Shown piece after piece: positions 62,646-64,000 of a stretch of 64,000 bases of DNA. The position numbers and the translations under genes are program-made. The notes beneath the pieces are model-generated. The model was not told where the DNA came from and did no database searches. It was given only the letters and a program-made list of their open reading frames with translations. Position 1 is the first letter of the stretch. Each line of letters starts with the position of its first letter. The DNA lies in contig JAAFJN010000002.1 of NCBI GenBank assembly GCA_013298845.1, forward strand, positions 259,949 through 323,948, written 5' to 3'. The stretch comes from Chitinophagales bacterium (GTDB taxonomy: Bacteria; Bacteroidota; Bacteroidia; Chitinophagales; Saprospiraceae).

Positions 62646-63320
62646 ATGATACGCACCGTCAATTTACAGAAGATTTTCACCACCGAAGAAGTGGAAACCA
62701 CGGCCCTCAACGGCATCAACATAGAAATTAACCCCGGCGAATTTGTGGCAATTATGGGTCCTTCCGGCTGCGGAAAATCCACTTTGCTGAATATTTTGGG
62801 TTTGTTGGACAATCCCTCCGATGGTCAGTACGACTTTTTTGGCACCGAGGTCGCCAAAATGAGCGAACGCCAGCGCGCCAACCTCCGCAAGGGAAATATC
62901 GGGTTTGTATTTCAGTCGTTTAACCTGATTGACGAACTGACGGTGTACGAAAACGTAGAATTGCCGTTGCTTTACCTCAAAACTCCGGCGGCCGAACGCA
63001 AACGCAAAGTGGAAGAAGCCCTGGAGCGCATGAATATTATGCACCGCCGCAACCACTTCCCGCAGCAATTATCGGGTGGTCAGCAACAGCGGGTGGCCAT
63101 TGCCCGCGCCGTTATTGCCGATCCCAAGGTGATTTTGGCCGATGAACCGACGGGTAACCTCGATTCGGTAAACGGTCAGGAAGTAATGAACCTGTTGACC
63201 CAACTGAATCAGGCGGGTACCACGGTGATTATGGTGACGCACTCTACCCACGATTCGGGTTTTGCCCACCGCGTGATTAACCTGTTCGACGGCAAAGTCG
63301 TTACCGAACAATTCCATTGA
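62646..63320 (+). CDS. MacB/LolD-type ABC transporter ATP-binding protein
   Basis: 224 residues. Walker [14 protein letters not shown] (about 37-49), Q loop [15 protein letters not shown], signature [15 protein letters not shown], Walker [15 protein letters not shown] loop VTHSTHDS. This is the MacB/LolD subfamily, which works with FtsX-like permeases and HlyD-type adaptors. The cognate permease is not in the window; it probably lies beyond the right edge. A repeat region of about 540 bases splits it from the next ATPase gene. Confidence 0.94.
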   Translation: MIRTVNLQKIFTTEEVETTALNGINIEINPGEFVAIMGPSGCGKSTLLNILGLLDNPSDGQYDFFGTEVAKMSERQRANLRKGNIGFVFQSFNLIDELTVYENVELPLLYLKTPAAERKRKVEEALERMNIMHRRNHFPQQLSGGQQQRVAIARAVIADPKVILADEPTGNLDSVNGQEVMNLLTQLNQAGTTVIMVTHSTHDSGFAHRVINLFDGKVVTEQFH

Positions 63321-63389
63321 TTTTTTACTGGTGAATCCGGCCACAATATATTTAAGCTATGATTACAAAACTTATTGCCGCATTGTTTA

Positions 63390-63471
63390 TACTGAGCGTC
63401 GCTTGGGCTTGTGCATTCCAATACGGGGAAATCCCAATATTTCCACGCACAAACCCCGCTGAGTCGAAGTA
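63390..63471. repeat. REP-like imperfect inverted repeat
   Basis: Begins TACTGAGCGTCGC, as does the 52247 element; inner GGGCTTGTGCA pairs loosely with CGCACAAACCCC, and it ends GAGTCGAAGTA. A 54-codon open frame over it is probably an accident of the repeat. Confidence 0.6.
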
Positions 63472-63566
63472 TAAGGTGGTTTGTCAAAAACATCCTTCTG
63501 CCTTGAGTGAAGTACGCATATAAAATAGATTAGTGTTATGAAAACGAAAACCAACCTCTTTTTTTA

Positions 63567-63740
63567 GTGAAAAGTGAAGAGTGAAGAGTGTAGAGTGAAG
63601 AGTGAAGAGTGAAAAATTTGCTCTTCGCAGAGTGCTTTCACCACTAAGGGTATAAGAATACACTAAGATTCACTAAGCGTAGAGTGTTCATTTTGAATTT
63701 TTTAAAAAATATTTTTCACTCTTCACTATACACTTTTCAC
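63567..63740. repeat. Second copy of the MITE-like heptamer element
   Basis: Left arm 63567-63615: seven units (GTGAAAA, GTGAAGA, GTGAAGA, GTGTAGA, GTGAAGA, GTGAAGA, GTGAAAA). Right arm 63713-63740: four units of the complement. The core shares AAGAATACACTAA, ATTCACTAA and TTCATTTT with the 11.3 kb element, and both left arms run into AATTTGC. Confidence 0.85.
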
Positions 63741-63786
63741 TGCTCTACGCTTAGTGTCTCTTACATTTTCTTACAACCTTAGTGGT
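63640..63786. repeat. Large interrupted inverted repeat inside and beside the element
   Basis: Left arm 63640-63686 starts ACCACTAAGG and ends CACTAAGCGTAGAGTG; right arm 63742-63786 is GCTCTACGCTTAGTG to CCTTAGTGGT, its imperfect complement. The reverse heptamer array sits in the loop. Confidence 0.8.
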
Positions 63787-63810
63787 AAAAAAACGACGCT
63801 ACGACGAGCA

Positions 63811-63852
63811 GTCTAATGTCTTTTGTCTAATGTCTTTTGTCAAACGTCTTAA
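63811..63852 (+). repeat. Second heptamer family (GTCTAAT/GTCTTTT)
   Basis: Six units: GTCTAAT, GTCTTTT, GTCTAAT, GTCTTTT, GTCAAAC, GTCTTAA. Two related units occur reversed at 40444-40457. It ends 7 bases before the ATG of the last gene. Confidence 0.75.
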
Positions 63853-63859
63853 AAAAAAC

Positions 63860-64000
63860 ATGATCAATTTAAAAAATATAGAACGCTATTACCAAAATGG
63901 GGCGCAAAAAACGTACGTATTGCGCTATATCACCACCCAAATTAAAGAAGGGGAGTTTGTGAGCATTATGGGTCCTTCGGGGTCGGGAAAGAGTACATTG
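63860..64000 (+). CDS. ABC transporter ATP-binding protein, cut by window edge
   Basis: 47 codons from the ATG at 63860: NLKNIERYYQNGAQKTYVL, then IKEGEFVSIMGPSGSGKSTL with the Walker A motif. The start closely follows the MacB/LolD pattern, like the ATPase gene upstream, so the locus seems to encode two ATPases for related exporters. Everything after Walker A lies outside the window. Confidence 0.88.
   Translation, partial: MINLKNIERYYQNGAQKTYVLRYITTQIKEGEFVSIMGPSGSGKSTL

Larger units (their letters stand above)
63321..63859. other. 540-base repeat-filled gap in the exporter operon
   Basis: No supported gene lies here. It holds, in order: a REP-like inverted repeat (63390-63471), a heptamer array (63567-63615), a conserved core with its own inverted repeat (63640-63786), the reverse heptamer array (63713-63740) and a second heptamer family (63811-63852). 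Together these account for most of the stretch. Confidence 0.8.

Noticed and set aside
63359-63523. 54-codon frame with signal-like start (MITKLIAALFILSVAW)
   Set aside because: Its body is a REP-like inverted repeat also present at 52247, so the open frame probably arises from the repeat.

Overview
The window looks like a stretch of ordinary chromosome from a Bacteroidota bacterium, most likely in or near the Saprospiria. The main signs are: two secreted proteins ending in type IX secretion (T9SS) sorting domains; the Bacteroidota order rpmB-rpmG-DUF4295; DUF4296 and DUF2520 family proteins; many lipoproteins; no obvious Shine-Dalgarno sequences; and repeated upstream copies of the Bacteroidota -7 promoter element TAnnTTTG. 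The species call is inference. Both edges cut a gene: an amidophosphoribosyltransferase on the left and an ABC ATPase on the right.

Layout. 0-1.7 kb: PurF-type enzyme and an unknown protein. 1.7-8.3 kb: a minus-strand run of five exported proteins (CMD-cupin, carboxylesterase, NTF2-like, two alpha/beta hydrolases) with a divergent AraC regulator; this looks like a substrate-inducible ester-degrading island. 8.4-13.3 kb: a frameshifted small exported protein, a lone ABC ATPase, a secreted unknown, YigZ, RsmF and a nuclease remnant. 13.3-16.4 kb: DEAD-box helicase, the L28/L33/DUF4295 operon and tRNA-Arg(ACG). 16.4-24.5 kb: S8 protease, LpxD, DUF4296-DUF2520, a T9SS protein that seems inserted between DUF2520 and an antiporter, then the antiporter. 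24.5-41 kb: mostly housekeeping (argS, mnmH, secA, pdxJ, smc) with a CPBP protease, a TonB-type protein, a glycosyltransferase, a 37-residue membrane protein and an FKBP isomerase. 41-48.6 kb: fasciclin protein, an ABC system whose permease is fused to an M1 peptidase, and an ECF sigma/anti-sigma pair. 48.8-61.2 kb: FAD oxidoreductase, a GT-C/TPR membrane protein, hisA, uvrB, a photolyase/cryptochrome, a KirBac channel, 6-phosphogluconate dehydrogenase, a GH113-like protein and two DUF proteins. 61.4-64 kb: a HlyD/MacB-like exporter operon interrupted by repeats.

The most unusual content is not a protein system. It is a family of heptanucleotide arrays (GTGAAGA, GTGAAAA, GTGATGA) that recur through the window. 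They sit in the same sense at the 3' ends of at least six unrelated genes, often supplying the stop codon. Sometimes they pair as inverted arrays around a conserved core (11.3 and 63.6 kb). A second heptamer family (GTCTAAT, GTCTTTT) and several long palindromes occur in other gaps. The second notable structure is a 109-bp duplicated 3' end of the DUF2520 gene that brackets the T9SS gene, with a mosaic pattern of synonymous differences.
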